DNA of 64,000 bases, from contig JALMGJ010000008.1 in assembly GCA_023362775.1 (NCBI GenBank), forward strand, positions 22,954,501-23,018,500, read 5' to 3'. The position numbers and the translations under genes were made by a program. Each line of letters opens with the position of its first letter. The first letter of the stretch is position 1. This DNA is from Charina bottae. Lineage: Eukaryota > Chordata > Lepidosauria > Squamata > Charinaidae. This document shows positions 1-9,990 of the stretch, piece by piece. A model generated the notes under the pieces. The model saw only the letters and a program-made list of their open reading frames with translations. It searched no databases and was not told the origin of the DNA.

Positions 1-440
1 TAAAAACAACAGTTCTCTTTAAAAAATCATAGAAGACTTTGGGATGATGATTTAGGCACTGAACTTAATTAATCTCACTGAAATTCTATGTAGCACAGAA
101 TTCCTTTATTTTAGGAAGTTATCAAGGACTGATCATAAGAATAATTGATAGGCGCTATTATACTTCAGTGAGACTACATTATATAAATTGCAATTATTTT
201 GGATGTGTTGGCAAGGATGTAAACAAATTGGTGCACATTATCATCTTTGATGGTAAATCTCAATTAATCAGTTTTTATAAGTTGAACGTTTCTCAAGAAA
301 ATGTAAAAATCACCAGAACCTTTTATAATGAATCCTGTGGTTGGTTTACTATTTTTCATAGTGCATAATAATTGTACAGTACAGTTCAATATATTTATTC
401 TGTGATTATCATCAGCACTAACTTTGTTATTGCAATACAC
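1..440. other. AT-rich sequence, nothing recognised
   Basis: No coding pattern, repeat family or RNA gene is recognisable here. Short open frames in this stretch have no motif and are expected by chance in AT-rich DNA. Confidence 0.5.
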
Positions 441-560
441 ATATATGATTATGATTATGATTAAAACCTATATGCCACCCAACTCTCAATGACTCTGAGC
501 GGCTCACAACAAAGAAATTACAATAAAATCAATAAAAAATAAAATAAAATATTAATGAGA
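441..560 (-). mobile_element. LINE/SINE 3'-tail fragment, antisense
   Basis: Read on the minus strand this gives a GTGAGCCGCTCAGAGTC-type segment followed by GGGTGGCATATAGG and a short ATAATC tandem tail. That is the usual 3' end of CR1/L2-type LINEs and the SINEs that borrow it. Only the tail is present. The family cannot be settled from so little sequence. Confidence 0.45.
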
Positions 561-689
561 TAAAATATAAAAGTACATCTTTCACTGAGCTAGAAATATT
601 TTAAAATGTGGAAAATTAATATAACAAATATTTTGAAAAATTCTAGAATGACAGATGTAGCCAATACTTTAGTTTTTCATCATTTATGT

Positions 690-1394
690 ATAATTTATTT
701 ATTTATTATTATTTATTATTTAAATTTGTATCACTGCCCATCTCCTCTATACCAGGGAACTCTGGGCGGTTCACAACAACAAGTTAAAAATATAAAATTA
801 CAACAACAATAATTTACATATAAAATCCAAATAGAAAGATGTTAATAATCAGGTGGGTTTCATGGCACCAGCCACTCCCAAGAGGAACTATTGGCATTCC
901 CATCCCAAGCAAGGCGGCAGAACCAGGTCTTCAAATCTTTCTGGAAGGTCGGGAGTGAATAAACTCGCCTCAGCTCCAGAGGCAAGGTATTCCAAAGGGT
1001 GGGAGCTACTGCAGAGAAGGCACACCTCCTGGACCCCGCTAGATGAAATTCTTTTGCCGATGGGATCCGTAGCATGCCCTCTCTGCATGACCGAGTGGGG
1101 CGGGTCGATGTTCCGGGGATGAGACGGTCCCTCAGATAACCTGGTCCCATGCCATGTAGGGCTTTAAAGGTGATAACCAACACCTTGAATTGGACCCGGA
1201 AGCAAACTGGTACCCAATGCAGCTCGCACAGCAGAGGTGTTACATAGGCCGATCTTACAGCACCCATAACTGTCCACACGGCCGCATTCTGGACCAGCTG
1301 AAGGTTCCGGATACTCTTCAAGGGTAGCCCCATGTAGAGCGCATTGCAATAGTCTATATGGGAGATGACAAGGGCATGAGTGACTGTTCGGAGT
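690..1394 (-). mobile_element. L2-like LINE, 5'-truncated 3' end
   Basis: The minus strand encodes the end of a non-LTR reverse transcriptase protein (860-1333), then a 3' UTR with CCGCCCAGAGTTCCC and a (TAAA/TAATA) tail at 690-730. The same family appears at 15820, 35776, 49700 and 62285. The element is cut off on its 5' side near 1394, in the codons for the SLMPLSSPI-like motif that precedes the conserved DYCN-type segment in the longer copy at 35776. 5' truncation is typical of LINE insertion by target-primed reverse transcription. I did not find a clean TSD. Confidence 0.8.
860..1333 (-). pseudogene. L2-like LINE reverse transcriptase, C-terminal fragment
   Basis: This 157-aa open stretch carries LQLVQNAAVW, VTPLLCELHWVPV, VQFKVLVITFKALHGMGPGY and FSAVAPTLWNTLPLELR, the conserved tail seen in CR1/L2/Rex-type LINE proteins downstream of the RT fingers and palm. 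The catalytic part (YADD region) and the endonuclease are missing, so it cannot act by itself. The initial Met is internal to the parent protein and not a true start. The open frame over 157 codons indicates a fairly young copy. Confidence 0.8.
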
Positions 1395-1987
1395 AATTTG
1401 GCTTACAACATTTCTCTGTCAAATACAATTACCCTGTTCTTTGTTACATTAATTTTCAAATCTATATTTCTCATTGTATCATACAATTTATATAACCTTT
1501 TCTGCAAATATTTGTATTCTCAGCCTCATAATCTGCATGTAAGAGTATGCACACATTTCAGTCCTCAACCAATGCACCTTAATGTCACCCACAAGTATTC
1601 CTTATATTTTTATCCATAACTATGTTAAACAACCTCATATAACCTTGTCTGAAGTCCTGATCAATGTTCACTTTATGAACACTTTGTTTTCTTTATTTCT
1701 TACCTCTACACATTTCTTAATGATCCACTGAAGACTGAAAATCCACTCTACTCTTCCTTTGTCAAACACATTACATTTCCCACATTACCAAATTTCCCAA
1801 ATTTCATTAGATTTCCCAAATGTAGCTCATTGTCACTTTCTGAATCCTTTCAATCAAAATTCTGCCAAATGAACTACCCAGAGAAACCAATCCTTCTTTC
1901 ATGTTTGAATTCAGTCTAAACCTGCTGTCACATTTGCTTACATTCTTCTTACTTTTCCTTCTGTGTAGTGGAAGAATTATTATAAAG
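1395..1987 (-). pseudogene. Decayed non-LTR retrotransposon RT, antisense
   Basis: Minus-strand translation gives broken RT blocks: GRILIERIQKV near 1830-1860 (compare the GRVLIERV block of RTE/R1-like LINEs), EWIFSLQWIIKKCVEVRNKE near 1690-1760, then LKINVTKNRVIVFDRE near 1415-1465, which corresponds to the LKVNxxKSKVM block after the catalytic motif. Stops and frameshifts lie between blocks. Similar decayed blocks resume at 3605, so the L1 fragment at 1988-3600 was probably inserted into this older LINE. The clade is not assigned. Confidence 0.5.
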
Positions 1988-2061
1988 CAAATAAAATATT
2001 TAATAATCACTGTATACGAAGAGCATTAATTAAAGTTTGGAATAAATATAAGAAAAGACTA

Positions 2062-2994
2062 TTGCCAAATATACCATTCTGTTTATCCCCACAAGAAGCT
2101 TTCACGAGAATAGAAAGCACAAATAACCGTAATTGGTTTAAATATAAAGATTTAATATACTATGAAGGGGACAAAATTGAAATGAAATCAAGGGAAGAAT
2201 TAGAAAAAAAAAAGGAATATCAATGTAACTGGTTTATATACCTACAGTTAAAAGAACAATTCAAATCAGATAAAAAGAACTATAAATTTGTAAAAGAACC
2301 AACGTGGTTAGAAAACCAACTATTTGATAACACTGATCATACTATAACTAAATTTTATAAAATGCTACTACAAATAAAATTAGAAGACAAACAAGTCAAA
2401 AAATGTATGATAAATTGGGCCAGAAATTTTGGATATAATATTATGTATGATCAATGGGGAAAAATGCGGACAAAGAGTTTAAAATTTACATTAAATTATA
2501 ACTTAAAAGAAAAGTTTTACAAAATGATGTACCGTTGGTATATAACTCCAGAGAAATTATCAAAAATGTATAAAAATGTATCAAGTAAATGTTGGAAATG
2601 TAAGAAGGAAAATGGAACATTTTACCATCTATGGTGGATGTGCAAGAAAGCGAAAAAAATTTGGAACTCAATACATGAAACCATAAAAACAATTATATCA
2701 ATGGACATACAAATTAAACCAGAACTATACTCATTAGGCTTCTTGGACAATGAACTGGAGAAAAAACATAGAAACTTGTTACTATATATGATTTCAGCTG
2801 CCAGAATAACATACGCTCAACAATGGAAGAAAGAAGAAACCCCTACAATCCAAGACTGGATTACAAAAATTATGGACCTAGCACAGATGGCAAAACTAAC
2901 AGAGATGTTAAAAGATAAGAATATGGACAAATTCAAAAATGATTGGAAACCGTTTCTGGACTATATGATAAACATACAAAAAATGATACAATAA
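2062..2994 (+). pseudogene. L1 ORF2 protein, C-terminal domain fragment
   Basis: A 310-aa open frame equals the last part of the L1 ORF2 protein, after the reverse transcriptase. It shows the FCLSPQEAFTR block, the MYRWYITPEKL block and the cysteine-rich C-terminal motif CWKC-KKENGTFYHLWWMC (C-x2-C-x8-H-x4-C spacing) at 2590-2645. The same blocks recur at 27450-28050 and 30790-30860. Endonuclease and RT domains are absent, so it is a dead 5' truncation in which the C-terminal frame happens to be intact. The Met is not a true start. Confidence 0.85.
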
Positions 2995-3181
2995 ATATAG
3001 GATTTAATGATTAAGTAGGTAAGAAATAGAAAAGTAACAAATGTAATTTAAACAAGCAATTAAGTAACGAGACAAATATATTAATCACAGTTAAGGAAAT
3101 CGAGAACCAAACCTCTTTTTTTCCTTTTTTGTTTGTTTGTTTGTTTGTCTCCCCTTTCACACACTTTCCTTTCCTTTCCTT

Positions 3182-3516
3182 AGGTAAAGGTAAAGGTACC
3201 CCCCGCACATTTGTGCAGTCGTGTCCGACTCTAGGGGCCGGTGCTCATCTCCGTTTGTTAGCCAAAGAGCCAGCGTTGTCCGAAGACGCTTCCACGGTCA
3301 TGTGGCCGCATGACACGTGCGGAACGCTGTTACCTACCCACCGAAGTGGTACCTATTAATCTACTTGCATTTGCATGCTTTCGAATTGCTAGGTTGGCAA
3401 GAGCTGGAGCTAGTGCGGGAGCTCACTCCGCACGCAGGGCTAGGGATTTGAACCTCCAAACTTGTGATCTTCCGATCAACAAGCCTGGCATCTTACCCGC
3501 TGAGCCACCACACCCC
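3182..3516 (-). mobile_element. tRNA-derived SINE with BovB-like 3' end
   Basis: Read on the minus strand the element opens with GGTGTGGTGGCTCAGCGGG (box A-like) and GGTTCAAATCCC (box B-like), a tRNA-type RNA polymerase III promoter. The body contains GCATGCAAATGCAAGTAGA and the 3' end AGTCGGACACGACTGC followed by a short ACCTTT tandem tail. The AGTCGGACACGACT block matches the BovB LINE end at 17130, so BovB enzymes probably mobilise it. Sister copies lie at 45866, 55262 and 59560; the copy at 19528 shares head and middle but not the tail. Confidence 0.85.
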
Positions 3517-3604
3517 GTTTAATTGTCTCAAGGTGTATGTAAGTTATATGTTATATGTTAAAAATTTTATACAATAAAGTCTATAGAAAAAGAAAAGAAA
3601 GTTA

Positions 3605-4639
3605 AATACAGACCTTAAGCAAACCACTTCCACGTTTTAACATTTCTCCAATTACATCCTTTACACCTGTTCCCTTACAAGTTTTCAACATTTTCATAAC
3701 ACACATGCCTTCCTTTTTATCATGGGTTTGTTGTTGTGGTTTTACTGAACACTACAATTTATAGCATCTAAATTCCATTTTGTGCTTCAGTGTCCCATAC
3801 AAATCTCTAAAATATTCTTCCTTGCAATACCTCCAGTTTCATCCCAATAATTTCATTAATAATAACAGTAATGAAAATAATTCCTTTCACTGTACTGGAT
3901 ACTTGTTTAGCTCTTTTCACCAATTCCCAAACCTTTTCTTTTCCTTTCCAACAAAATCACTCTGCTTTTTAAAATCAAAATCACTCTGCTTTTAAAAATC
4001 TTAACTGTTCTTTGCTGTCTTTGACTACACTCTTTTCCACTATTATTTTATCTCAATACATGTTATATATTTTTCTCTCATTCTCATTTTTTCAGGATTT
4101 TTTCTTATATGGTGTGAGGTTTTGTTTTGTTTTCTGGTTACCCATAGCTTCTTTCAGTTTATGATTCCATGAAGCATCCTTTTTCATACTTCTTATTAGT
4201 GTAACTGTACTCACTTACTTTGATACTCTAATATATTCTTTTCACTCTGTTCCAGTATTTTCCACCATCTCTTTCCTTCTATCCACTCTCCATTCATTCT
4301 TTGGGAAGCTTATTTTCTAATAGTTTTCATACAGGACATGTACTTTCTTTTCCTGCTGCCATTCTAGTTTTACCATAATTTCTTCCACTTCTTTCCTTCC
4401 CTGTCCATTTTCCCCAAAATTCACTATTGACCCTACCAAATAATCATCTCCTCCACATTCAAAGCCTCTCATCATCTTGTGAATCTTTATTCATTCTATC
4501 TGTCATTGTTAATATCAAATCAGCCATGATTTTCAATTTATTTATTTTTCCTGTGTATGAATGATTAGGCATATACTTGAAAGAAAACCTTTTTTAAAGC
4601 AAATATTCACCAATGAATATTCTTTAGTCTCTTGATGGC
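3605..4639 (-). pseudogene. Decayed LINE, antisense, pre-RT part
   Basis: Minus-strand translation near 3620-3665 gives KDVIGEMLKRGSGLL, close to the (D)xITGEMLKxGG block at the start of RTE/R1-type RT domains. Near 4140-4200 it gives SMKKDASWNHKLKEAMGNQK, similar to the W(W)NxELKEAxxxK linker between endonuclease and RT. Many stops are present. Order on the minus strand is consistent with the blocks at 1395-1987, supporting one old LINE of about 3.5-4 kb. Confidence 0.4.
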
Positions 4640-4647
4640 CTAATCAC

Positions 4648-5133
4648 TAGGCTGACCACATATCCTTGAGACAAAAACGGGACATTGGGATGGCAAAACG
4701 GGATGGGGTCTTATGTAATATTCCGTATTCATGAAAAAGATAGGGGTCCCCGCCCCTGTGATTGGCTCCCGACTGCAAGCCCTGCCCCCCGGTCCGCACG
4801 ATTGGCTCCTGCCTGCAAACCCTGCCTCTCGGTCCACACAATTAGCTCCCGCCTGGAAACCCTGCCCCCTGGTTCGTGCGATTGGCTCCCACCTGGCCAA
4901 TCGCCCTCCTCTCCCCTTCTCCGCCCTCCTTTGCTGCGCACTGATAGGCGGGAGGGCTTCCTCTTCCAGGCTGCCTCCAATTGGCAGCTCCGGCTCAGAT
5001 CCTCCTTCCGTGCCATTCCCGCCATGTTTAAAAAACGGGACAAAATTGAGATTTTTATCAAAACGACGGGACGGTTGAAAAATGCTAAAAAAATGGGACT
5101 GTCCCATTCAAAACGGGACATATGGTCAGCCTA
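4648..5133. mobile_element. hAT-type MITE with TAGGCTGACC termini
   Basis: The 486-bp element starts TAGGCTGACCACATATCC and ends GGACATATGGTCAGCCTA, a terminal inverted repeat. It is flanked by a perfect 8-bp TSD CTAATCAC (4640-4647 and 5134-5141), the hAT superfamily signature. It has no transposase and so is non-autonomous. The interior (about 4757-4900) is GC-rich with tandem units of about 40 bp containing GATTGGCTCC (an inverted CCAAT box) and GC-box-like runs. The termini and 3' half are the same as those of the 5-kb composite at 39390-44434. Open frames inside are artefacts of the repeat. Confidence 0.9.
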
Positions 5134-5141
5134 CTAATCAC

Positions 5142-5562
5142 TCTATCCCCAATTCTTCAATTTTCACCTTTTACTGGAATGTTACTTGCAACTTTCAACA
5201 ATCTATGAATTTCTATTGCCATGCTCACCCACAACAATCTATATGTATCAATTCCTATTTTCTGTGTACATTTTAGTATTTTTGTTCATAATTAACCTTA
5301 TGCTTTCACTTCCATAGATATAGTGATCAACTCCATTCTACAAGATGACTGTGTTCAGTCAGACATATTCACCTTTCTTTTAGTTCATTTTCATTCATTA
5401 ACTCTTTCATCATCATCATCATCTTCAACATTTAATCTTCTACATTCCATGATTATCACCAGATGGGTCCATGGTTATTGAGCTGTACTTTCCATCATGT
5501 CTTTAGTCAATCAAGTATAATACTTTTGAGTAAGGAAGGGAATGAAAGACTGGTTTTCATTT
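5142..5562 (-). other. Probable continuation of decayed antisense LINE
   Basis: This pyrimidine-rich stretch lies between two MITEs and continues the base composition of the decayed LINE at 3605-4639. If it belongs to it, it would be the endonuclease part. I could not identify a clear endonuclease motif. It has a short ATC tandem run at 5410-5423. Confidence 0.25.
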
Positions 5563-5570
5563 GTCTAGAT

Positions 5571-5840
5571 CAGGGCTTTCCAAAGTTTTCCCGAAGCGAC
5601 ACACCAACCACCGTTGGTGTGTTGCCACGGGAAAACCCGGAAGTGTCGCTGTTGCGGCAGCGCGCAAAACCCCGGAAGCGCTGCTGCCGCTTTCGGTTTT
5701 TGCACGCCGCCGTTGGTGTGTCACTGCGGGAAAACCCGGAAGCGCTGATGATGATCAGTGCTTCCGGGTTGTGTGGCGACACACCAGACTGTGTGTGGTG
5801 ACACACTTTTGTGTCACGACACACAGTTTGGAAAGCTCTG
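5571..5840. mobile_element. hAT-type MITE, CAGGGCTTTCCAAA termini
   Basis: The 270-bp element has inverted termini CAGGGCTTTCCAAAGT and ACAGTTTGGAAAGCTCTG and is flanked by a perfect 8-bp TSD GTCTAGAT (5563-5570 and 5841-5848). Inside, GC-rich repeats based on AACCCGGAAG and CGACACACCA recur in both orientations, so most of the element could fold. No transposase is encoded. The small frames here are shadows of the repeat. Confidence 0.9.
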
Positions 5841-5848
5841 GTCTAGAT

Positions 5849-6679
5849 ATATTGTGTTTATGCCACATGTAGCATTCCCTGATCACAGTAATAACAGTAC
5901 CAGTATTTTTAGTCAGTATGCCTCAAGCATACCCAAGCCCAGTTTTATTCCAAGCATGCTCACACTATTTTATGTACACTAGAATCTAGATTTTATCTTG
6001 TAAACCAATATACTGCTGCCAGTTTCCCAACAACTAAGAGGTTCGGCAGTATAGTGACATATACAGGACACACATTTCATCCAATAGATTATCTGTATCT
6101 GTACAAATGTTGATTTGGTCATAAATTTTAAATATGAATGTTTAAAATATTTTTATCTTTCCACAATATATATCTATGTGTGTATATACACAGGAGACAC
6201 ACACTTTGAATTACTGGGTTTACAATTGTATGCTATTTTGAAGTACAGCTTTCACACTTCTTTGCCACTGAGTGTGCTGCCTGGGAAATTAAATGGAGAA
6301 AATAATTTACTTTTCTCTCCTACCCACCCCCACTTCGCAAGCTAACTTATTTGTAAATTTAAATTTAATGCATGCTTAATCTGCATTATATTTAATGCCT
6401 TGAGTTGATATATATAATTTAATAATGATAATAAAGATCCTACTCTTTGCTTGTCTAACTTTAAGATTGGTAATAGTTTCCCAATATTGCAAAGTCTCAT
6501 ATAAAAAATAGTTAAACTATTATCATAATACTCATACTACATATGGCCCTATCAGAAGTTAATCATTATATTCTGACATCTAAAACAGAGAAGTCCTCAT
6601 CAACATTTACCTCCCTCCCTCCCTCTCTTTTAAATCAAGCATTGTTCCAGGCATCAGCTTGTAATTTTTTAAAAAAATC
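5849..6679. other. Unassigned AT-rich DNA
   Basis: No gene or repeat family is recognised. A short TCCC run occurs near 6611-6625. Confidence 0.4.
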
Positions 6680-6896
6680 CATTCAGTTGTGTCTGATTCT
6701 CAGAGACTGCCTGGACAAGTCCCTGCAGTTTTCTTGGCAAGGTTTTTTCAGAAGTGGTTTGCCATTGTCTCCTTCCTAGGGCTGAGAGAGAGAGACTGGC
6801 CCGAGGTCACCCAGCTGGATTTGTGCCTAAGGTGGGACTAGAACTCACGGTCTCCTGGTTTCTAGCCTGGTGCCTTAACCACTACACCAAGTGGTT
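6680..6896 (-). mobile_element. Sauria-type tRNA SINE
   Basis: On the minus strand the sequence runs TTGGTGTAGTGGTTAAGGCA (box A region), GAGTTCTAGTCCC (box B region), GCTGGGTGACCTCGGGCCAG, then AAACCACTTCTGAAAAA, CTTGCCAAGAAAACTGCAGG and GACTTGTCCAGGCAGTC. This is the order of the Sauria SINE of lizards and snakes, whose tail resembles BovB LINEs. The copy is mildly diverged. A second copy is at 47575. Confidence 0.85.
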
Positions 6897-9284
6897 CTCT
6901 ACCCTCTACTTATAATATATACTACAAGCTCTACTCTCAAGCTTCTAATATATACTAGTACAAATGAATATGTTGATAAAAAATAGATATCTACTGAATT
7001 TATAGTAATTATGATTATTTTTATTTGATCTGGAGTGTATCTGCAAATAAGGAAAATAAGAGAGAATGAGTTTTGAGTGCTTAGGTACTCATGTTCATAG
7101 TACAAAATTCTGTCTTCCATTGCTGGGAATAGTTGATGATAAAGCTAGTGTTAGGTATGGTGCACAGATTCATTCATCTCAACTGACACTGTAGACCATA
7201 AAAGCCAAGAAATGCACAATTACAATCATGTTTCAAACCTATGAGTAGTGGAAATACTGATATCTGTTACCTAAAACCAATATTCCAGTCAATAGGATTA
7301 AAAAAAAAAAGCTAATGAGGTTAGAAAAAAAGAAAAAACAAACAAAAATAAAAGAGATTCAACTCTTTAGTGAATATTTGTTTAATTAGAAAATAATATG
7401 AAGAAAAATAAAAATCAAACAATATTTTCTAAGGCCATTCTGCTAATAGTTTCCACATATTTACTTATAATAAGCTCCACTACACTGTGTGGAATTTATC
7501 ATCAAATAGGATACACATAGTAACTACTTGAAAAAATGAAATGCTGCTTGAAAAAAAAACTACTTGAAAAAATGAAATTTGTTTACAAAGATGTTAGATC
7601 ATGGATATAATACACACATATAATGGAACCTGTGTATTCTAGTTCCTAATTATTATAATTTCCAGAAACATTGGGTAGAAACAAGGAACAAGAATCCCCT
7701 ATTTGGGGAGATGGGTGGGGATAAATTTAAATAATAAATAAATAACCTGATTTTGTAAAAGATAAATAGTGTGTGTTCATGTTTACTGTATGTTAAATTA
7801 TTTTTCCTAAAGATGAATAGTAAAGCAAATAATAATAATAAGCTCCTTGGCTCAATGAGGTCTTGAACTTGGTTCTTTCAAATTCCAATACAACTTTTCT
7901 TTCATTAGATTTCACTTTTGCTACTATTCAATATCTGCATATTCTTCTTTTGGGGAAAATGAGTAGAAAAGTAATGTAAAATATTTTGGTAAATGAAAAA
8001 GAACTCAAAATAAGTTTCTTGTGTGTATATACAGTATATACATACATATTTGCACACATATTTGATAGGTTATCCAATCTCCAATCCATATGCAGCATTT
8101 GATCTATAATCTACCAAATGATTCATCCCTTGGGAGTGAAAATGTAGCCCAACTTGGTTTCTAAGTAAGGCAGTTTAGAAAGCTTTTGGGAAAAGAGATG
8201 AAACCTAAAATGTGCTTAGTTGATTCCTCACCACCCTTTGACCTAAATATACTCTCTGGCAGGCTTAGCTTTAACAAAAATGCAATGCATCCCACCAGTG
8301 TTCTGAAATATATTCCCCCCTCCTCACCATCACACATGCACTCAATTCAGTTGTCATGAGTAGGTGGCTAGTCCTGTAACTTTCATTCCAACAATGTACC
8401 ATATTAAATCATAATGGGAAATAACTGGGGAATGTAACGAAGAAGCTCAGCTTCATTGCTCTTTTAAATATATTCATTTTGACTAAAAAAAACTTCCGCA
8501 TTTCCAAGGCAAGATCAAAGCTTCACTATAGAAGGCACATAGGCAGAGGCACATGGGGTCTCCCTTTCAAAAATTAGTCACCTTGGGTTCTATGCCAACT
8601 TTTCAGAACAGTTTACAAACAGCTAATGTAAGCTGCAGAGCTCTGAATACATTCTTGATGATGTATAGTACATCCCACAAAGAGTTACACTGGTTCAGGT
8701 ATAAATTTAGCACAGAAAATACTGCACTGCTACTAGAAAAATATCGAGCTTATTTAAGTTAAAACATGTGGTTATGTAATGTTACCAGATTTCTGCGGTA
8801 GCAGGTGAAGGTGAAAACAGTGCAAATTACTTTCTCATCATATCAATCAGTCTAGCTTCTATCAAGCAGTACCATGTACATGCTGTGTTGACTTATTACT
8901 GATGCAGAAGAATTTGATTATACATCCCTGCATGTCTTTTTTTAATAAAGTTGTTCCATATGACTTTTTTTTCCCCTTTGAGGGTGGGAAGAGAAGTCTG
9001 TTTCATGAGGTTTCAGAAAAAAAGTTCATAGTCAATGTTTACAATATCAATATCAGAGACTGCAAAAAGGAGGCTTTTACACAGCATTCTGTGGAGGGAT
9101 GCTGGGAAAGTGGTTCCGTAGCCTGTCGGTAAACCTCAGGTGCTCCAGGAATGAAGAGAAATCTAATCTGGTATTGAACATTTATTTCCCATGTGAAGTT
9201 AAAAGTGGAACCAAGCAATTTTAAAAGAAGTGAAGACATAGGAAAGGATAAAAGTATGGCATAGTGATTAAGGTGAGAAAGTAG
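6897..9284. other. Unassigned DNA with one LINE-tail scrap
   Basis: No gene is recognised in this 2.4-kb stretch. At 7690-7742 there is a TTTGGGGAGATGGGTGGGGA plus (AATA)n scrap, the 3' tail of the L2-like family. A direct repeat of about 20 bp based on CTACTTGAAAAAATGAAAT occurs at 7525 and 7560. The rest looks like plain non-coding sequence. Confidence 0.4.
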
Positions 9285-9299
9285 ATCTGCTGCTATGGT

Positions 9300-9455
9300 C
9301 TGTGGCTTAAATCATGTCAACTGGATTTCTATTTTCTTAGTGGAAGAAGCTCCTTGGATAAGGAGTGAAACGTTTCCACTAAGAAAATAGAAATCCAGTT
9401 GACATGATTCAAGCCACAGACTGTTCCACCTGGATGACTGAGAACCTTCATAGAC
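9300..9455. mobile_element. Miniature Penelope-like element hairpin
   Basis: A 156-bp insertion made only of PLE terminal sequence. Left arm 9300-9343 is the inverted terminus (CTGTGGCTTAAATCATGTCA...), the loop 9344-9376 holds AAGAAGCTCCTTGGATAAGG and GTGAAACG, and the right arm 9377-9420 repairs the left arm before the terminal ACTGTTCCACC...CATAGAC. It is flanked by a direct repeat ATCTGCTGCTATGG (9285-9298 and 9456-9469), taken as the TSD. It has the same end points as the long PLE dimers at 22145 and 60342 but no coding sequence. The hairpin arms are 44 bp with one mismatch near the base. Confidence 0.9.
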
Positions 9456-9639
9456 ATCTGCTGCTATGGAAATTCACTGGGTGTCAGGGAGCAAAGAGCT
9501 AAATTTTAGGATAGAGATAAGGAATGGAGAAAAGATTACATAGTCCTATGATGGAAGCATGAAAAATAAATTCAGAAGAACCCTTGGTTTTGTTTAGTAA
9601 AAGATGGGATAGAGAAAAACTTGGTCAGGCTTTCAAGAT

Positions 9640-9775
9640 TCCGTTATTCATACTTGTATGGTTTTAAATATTTTAAATTTTTAAGTCTTGATTATTGTAA
9701 CCCGCCCAGAGTCCCTTGTATGGGAGATGGGCGGGGAATAAATTAAATAAATAATAATAATAAAATAATAATTCA
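9640..9775 (+). mobile_element. L2-like LINE 3'-tail fragment
   Basis: The block GTAACCCGCCCAGAGTCCC, then GGGAGATGGGCGGGG, then an (AATAA)n tail is the 3' end of the L2-like LINE family seen complete at 52994 and 36690. Only the UTR end is present. Confidence 0.65.
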
Positions 9776-9814
9776 ACCTTACTAGAATAACAATTATTCC
9801 TGGAATTCCAGCCG

Positions 9815-9990
9815 TGCCTCTTCTCAACCTGACCTACCTCAAAGGGCTGACACTAGGTGTCTTGGGCCAGCCCAACCTATCCTACAGGGTTTTTGTTCCT
9901 GTGGGGATGAAGCCAAGGGACATCGTTAAGCAAGCTGCCTTGAGCAGCTCAAGGAAAGGCAAGTTATAAATCTAAAAAATTAAAAAATTA
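9815..9990 (+). mobile_element. Degenerate SINE/LINE tail
   Basis: The segment CTGACCTACCTCAAAGGG and the later GCTGCCTTGAGCAGCTCAAG followed by ATAAATCTAAAAAATTAAAA resembles tails of CR1/L2-dependent SINEs. The head is not recognisable. Confidence 0.4.

Larger units (their letters stand above)
1988..3600 (+). mobile_element. L1 LINE, 5'-truncated 3' fragment
   Basis: The insert starts inside ORF2 (in-frame codons for RRALIKVWNKYKKRL at about 2010-2055) and runs through the ORF2 stop, a 3' UTR with a (GTTT)n stretch at 3129-3148, a SINE insertion at 3182-3516 and an AATAAAG signal near 3571 followed by an A-rich tail. It is much younger than the LINE around it: its 310-codon frame is unbroken. 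Related L1 copies occur at 18100, 20633, 33862, 55440 and 57690. Confidence 0.85.

Noticed and set aside
3182..3516. tRNA genes at SINE heads (also 19528, 45866, 59560)
   Set aside because: A and B boxes are present but the sequences continue into SINE bodies and do not fold as complete tRNAs by eye.
4640..5137. Frames of 115-155 aa on both strands
   Set aside because: They fall inside the hAT MITE and are produced by tandem 40-bp units; termini and TSD explain the region.
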